A stretch of 18,051 bases of DNA from Fidelibacterota bacterium (GTDB taxonomy: Bacteria; Marinisomatota; Marinisomatia; SCGC-AAA003-L08; TMED6): positions 1 to 18,051 of the forward strand of contig JAAZYZ010000095.1 in the NCBI GenBank assembly GCA_014239355.1, in the 5' to 3' direction. Made by a program: the position numbers and the translations under genes. The notes below the pieces were generated by a model. The model was not told where the DNA came from. It ran no database searches and worked only from the letters and a program-made list of their open reading frames with translations. This document shows positions 15,977-18,051 of the stretch, piece after piece. Numbering within the stretch: position 1 is the stretch's first letter; every line of letters begins with the position of its first letter.

Positions 15977-17101
15977 CTATAGTAAAGAGCGTGCAATAAC
16001 TACCCTTTGTATTTCTGATGTACCTTCATATATCTGAGTAATTTTTGCATCTCGCATTAATCTCTCAACACCAGTTTCTTTTATATAACCATAACCTCCA
16101 TGTATTTGTACACATTGTGTAGATGCTTTCATTGCGACCTCAGAAGCATATACTTTAGCCATAGAAGCAAGAACTCCAAAATTTTGATGGTTATCTTTGG
16201 CCCATGCTGCTTTCCATATTAATAATCTAGCTGCTTCAATTTCCATGGCCATATCTGCAATCTTAAATTGGATTCCTTGATTTAAAGCGATGGGCTTCCC
16301 AAATTGATGTCGCTCTTTAGAGTAACTAATAGAGTGATTTAAAGAAGATGTTGCTATCCCTAAGGCTTGAGAAGCAATCCCAATTCTACCTCCATCTAAA
16401 GTAGCTAAAGCTATCTTAAAACCAGCACCTTCTTCTCCAATTAAATTTTCCTTAGGAACCTTAACATTATCAAAGTAAAGCTCACATGTATCTGAAGATC
16501 TTATTCCTAATTTATCCTCAGGTTTTCCACACTCAAAACCATCAAATCCTTTTTCAAGAATAAAACATGAAATTCCTTTATCTGTCATAGCAAACACTAA
16601 AACTAAATCTGAATTAATACCATTAGTAACCCAATTTTTAATTCCATTTATTATATAATAATTACCATCTTTTGATGCTTTAGTTATCATGTTTGAAGCA
16701 TCTGAACCTGATTGAGGTTCAGATAATGAAAAAGCTCCTAAATTTTCTCCACAAGCTAATTTTGTTAAATACTTTTCTTTTTGAAAATCATTACCAAAAT
16801 GCTCTATCAAATAACATACTAAAGAATTATTGACAGACATTACCACAGCAGCAGATGCATCTACAGCTGAAATTTCCTCCATAGCAATTGCATAAGAGAT
16901 TGTATCCATACCTCCACCATTCCATTTTTCGTTTGCCATCATACCTAAAAATCCTAGTTCAGCCATTTTCTTTATTTGTTCTTTAGGCCATTGTTTTTTT
17001 TCATCTCTTTCAATTGAACCCTGAAGTAATTCATTTACTGCAAATTCTCTAGCTGTTTTTTGTATAAGAACTTGTTCTTCCGATAAATTAAAATTAATCA
17101 T
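15977..17101 (-). CDS. Acyl-CoA dehydrogenase (short/branched-chain type)
   Basis: A 374-residue flavoenzyme that makes the 2,3-double bond in acyl-CoA and passes electrons to electron-transfer flavoprotein. Seen: AFSLSEPQSGSDAS (FAD/substrate signature), WVTNG, the C-terminal helical domain with QFGKPIALNQGIQFKIADM, QIHGGYGY, and the catalytic base E359 in IYEGTSEIQR. A Glu in that position is typical of short- and medium-chain and butyryl-CoA dehydrogenases. Isovaleryl- and long-chain enzymes carry the base elsewhere, so butyryl-CoA or 2-methyl-branched substrates are more likely. The start ATG 17101 overlaps the stop of the upstream dehydrogenase by 8 bp. No etfAB genes are in the window. 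Confidence 0.93.
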   Translation of the reverse strand: MINFNLSEEQVLIQKTAREFAVNELLQGSIERDEKKQWPKEQIKKMAELGFLGMMANEKWNGGGMDTISYAIAMEEISAVDASAAVVMSVNNSLVCYLIEHFGNDFQKEKYLTKLACGENLGAFSLSEPQSGSDASNMITKASKDGNYYIINGIKNWVTNGINSDLVLVFAMTDKGISCFILEKGFDGFECGKPEDKLGIRSSDTCELYFDNVKVPKENLIGEEGAGFKIALATLDGGRIGIASQALGIATSSLNHSISYSKERHQFGKPIALNQGIQFKIADMAMEIEAARLLIWKAAWAKDNHQNFGVLASMAKVYASEVAMKASTQCVQIHGGYGYIKETGVERLMRDAKITQIYEGTSEIQRVVIARSLL

Positions 17102-17948
17102 ATGTATAAAACCCTTTTCCCGTTTTTTTTCCTAATAAACCACTGCTAACCATTGTTTTTAAAAGAGTACATGGCCTATACTTTGAATCATTTAAACCAA
17201 TCGATAGAACTTCCATAATATCAAGACAAACATCTAAACCTATAAAGTCAGCTAATTGTAAAGGGCCCATAGGATGTGACATACCTAATTTCATAATTTC
17301 ATCAATAGCCTCTTTTTCTGCTACATTTTGTTCTAAACAAAATATTGCCTCATTAATCATTGGCATTAAGATTCTATTAGATACAAATCCTGGATAATCA
17401 TTACACTGGACTGGTATTTTTCCCATTATTTTTGCTAATTCAATGATTTGATTAGTTGTAACAATAGAAGTATGAATTGTATTTATTACTTCGACTAATT
17501 TCATAATTGGTACTGGATTCATAAAATGCATTCCTATTATCTGATTAGGTCTATTTGTTTGATTACCTAAATCTGATATTGAAATTGATGATGTGTTACT
17601 AGCAAAAATTGTATCTTTTTTACATATAGAATCTAATTCTTTAAACAAGGAAACTTTTAAATCAAATTTTTCAGGTATTGCTTCTATTACTAAATCAGTA
17701 TCTTTACAATCATTTATATTAGTTGTTAGAATTATATTATTAATTGTATTTTCTTTTTCAATTGATGAAATAATATTTTTCTTTATTTGCCTATCTAAAT
17801 TAGAGCTTATAACTGAAGCTGCACTATTTAATTGTTCCTTATTTAAATCAACTAATATAGTTTGAAATCCTGATTGAGCTGATACATGAGCTATTCCATT
17901 ACCCATAGTACCTGAGCCAATTATTGCGATTTTAAAATCTTGTTTCAT
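17094..17948 (-). CDS. 3-hydroxybutyryl-CoA dehydrogenase
   Basis: A 284-residue NAD(P)-dependent dehydrogenase that oxidises 3-hydroxyacyl-CoA to 3-oxoacyl-CoA, or runs in reverse. The Rossmann loop GSGTMGNG is at residues 11-18; SNTSS (117-121), the catalytic pair H141 (GMHFMNPVP) and E153 (KLVEVI), GFVSNR and the C-terminal HPMGPLQLADFIGLD complete the family pattern. The length is that of the single-function clostridial Hbd, not the fused FadB. ATG 17948 is the start: AAGGA lies 6 nt upstream, while TTG at 17954 is too close to it. The gene is between a thiolase and an acyl-CoA dehydrogenase. No enoyl-CoA hydratase is in the window, so the pathway is incomplete here. Confidence 0.94.
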   Translation of the reverse strand: MKQDFKIAIIGSGTMGNGIAHVSAQSGFQTILVDLNKEQLNSAASVISSNLDRQIKKNIISSIEKENTINNIILTTNINDCKDTDLVIEAIPEKFDLKVSLFKELDSICKKDTIFASNTSSISISDLGNQTNRPNQIIGMHFMNPVPIMKLVEVINTIHTSIVTTNQIIELAKIMGKIPVQCNDYPGFVSNRILMPMINEAIFCLEQNVAEKEAIDEIMKLGMSHPMGPLQLADFIGLDVCLDIMEVLSIGLNDSKYRPCTLLKTMVSSGLLGKKTGKGFYTYD

Positions 17949-17957
17949 AACCAATCC

Positions 17958-18051
17958 TTATAAATCATAATTTTCAATAATCATTGCAGAAGCCTCACCT
18001 CCACCAATGCAAATTGATGCTAATCCATATTTTAATTTTCTATTTTTTAAT
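17958..18051 (-). CDS. Acetyl-CoA C-acyltransferase (thiolase), C-terminal end only
   Basis: The last 30 codons of a leftward gene that enters from the right edge, ending in TAA at 17960-17958. The visible peptide has [17 protein letters not shown], the conserved thiolase end in which the Cys of CIGGG is the active-site proton donor/acceptor. The stop overlaps the ribosome binding site of the 3-hydroxyacyl-CoA dehydrogenase and lies 9 bp before its ATG, so the two are co-transcribed. A thiolase next to that enzyme suggests acetoacetyl-CoA cleavage or formation. Chain-length preference cannot be read from this fragment. Confidence 0.88.
   Translation of the reverse strand, partial: LKNRKLKYGLASICIGGGEASAMIIENYDL

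Noticed and set aside
17593..17865. A rightward open frame of 90 codons opposite the 3-hydroxybutyryl-CoA dehydrogenase
   Set aside because: Antisense to a well conserved enzyme, with no recognisable domain.

Overview
The window is AT-rich, densely coding bacterial DNA with no tRNA, rRNA, CRISPR array, insertion sequence or prophage gene that I can see. It is best described as an ordinary chromosomal housekeeping region. The strongest taxonomic hint is SecA: it has an extra segment near residues 300-345 and a cysteine-free tail in place of the usual zinc-binding end, both of which recall SecA of the Bacteroidota/FCB assemblage. Leucine dehydrogenase, an HTTM-DCC fusion, sparse Shine-Dalgarno sequences and very low GC fit a marine FCB lineage such as Marinimicrobia (SAR406) or a streamlined Bacteroidota member. 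This placement is inference, because no marker gene settles it.

Layout. Positions 1-200 hold the probable start of a leftward gene that leaves the window, with its upstream region. A leftward yhhQ-type queuosine-precursor transporter (201-881) is divergent from a long rightward block (965-10121). That block contains an MBL-fold hydrolase, a cysteine desulfurase, MnmA, a stand-alone GlmU-type uridylyltransferase domain, a membrane-anchored LytR_C protein, RsfS, ArgS, MarC and a large HTTM-DCC membrane protein. A leftward block (18051-10125) converges on it with only 3 bp between the stop codons. In order of transcription it holds the end of a thiolase, 3-hydroxyacyl-CoA dehydrogenase, acyl-CoA dehydrogenase, leucine dehydrogenase, NusB, SecA and a cystathionine gamma-synthase/lyase family enzyme.

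How the genes work together. Cysteine desulfurase and MnmA overlap and form a sulfur-transfer pair for tRNA 2-thiouridine. RsfS and ArgS add further translation functions, and YhhQ supplies the precursor of another tRNA wobble modification (queuosine). The GlmU-like and LytR_C proteins point to the cell envelope. The leftward block joins amino-acid deamination (leucine dehydrogenase) and beta-oxidation-type enzymes with transcription antitermination (NusB), protein export (SecA) and sulfur amino-acid metabolism. Most junctions overlap or lie within about 15 bp, so long co-transcripts with translational coupling are likely.

I did not find a convincing undescribed system. The items most worth a second look are the HTTM-DCC fusion with its uncharacterised C-terminal region, the one-domain GlmU homologue with a TTG start set by a strong ribosome binding site inside mnmA, the altered HIGH motif of ArgS, and the unusual SecA tail.
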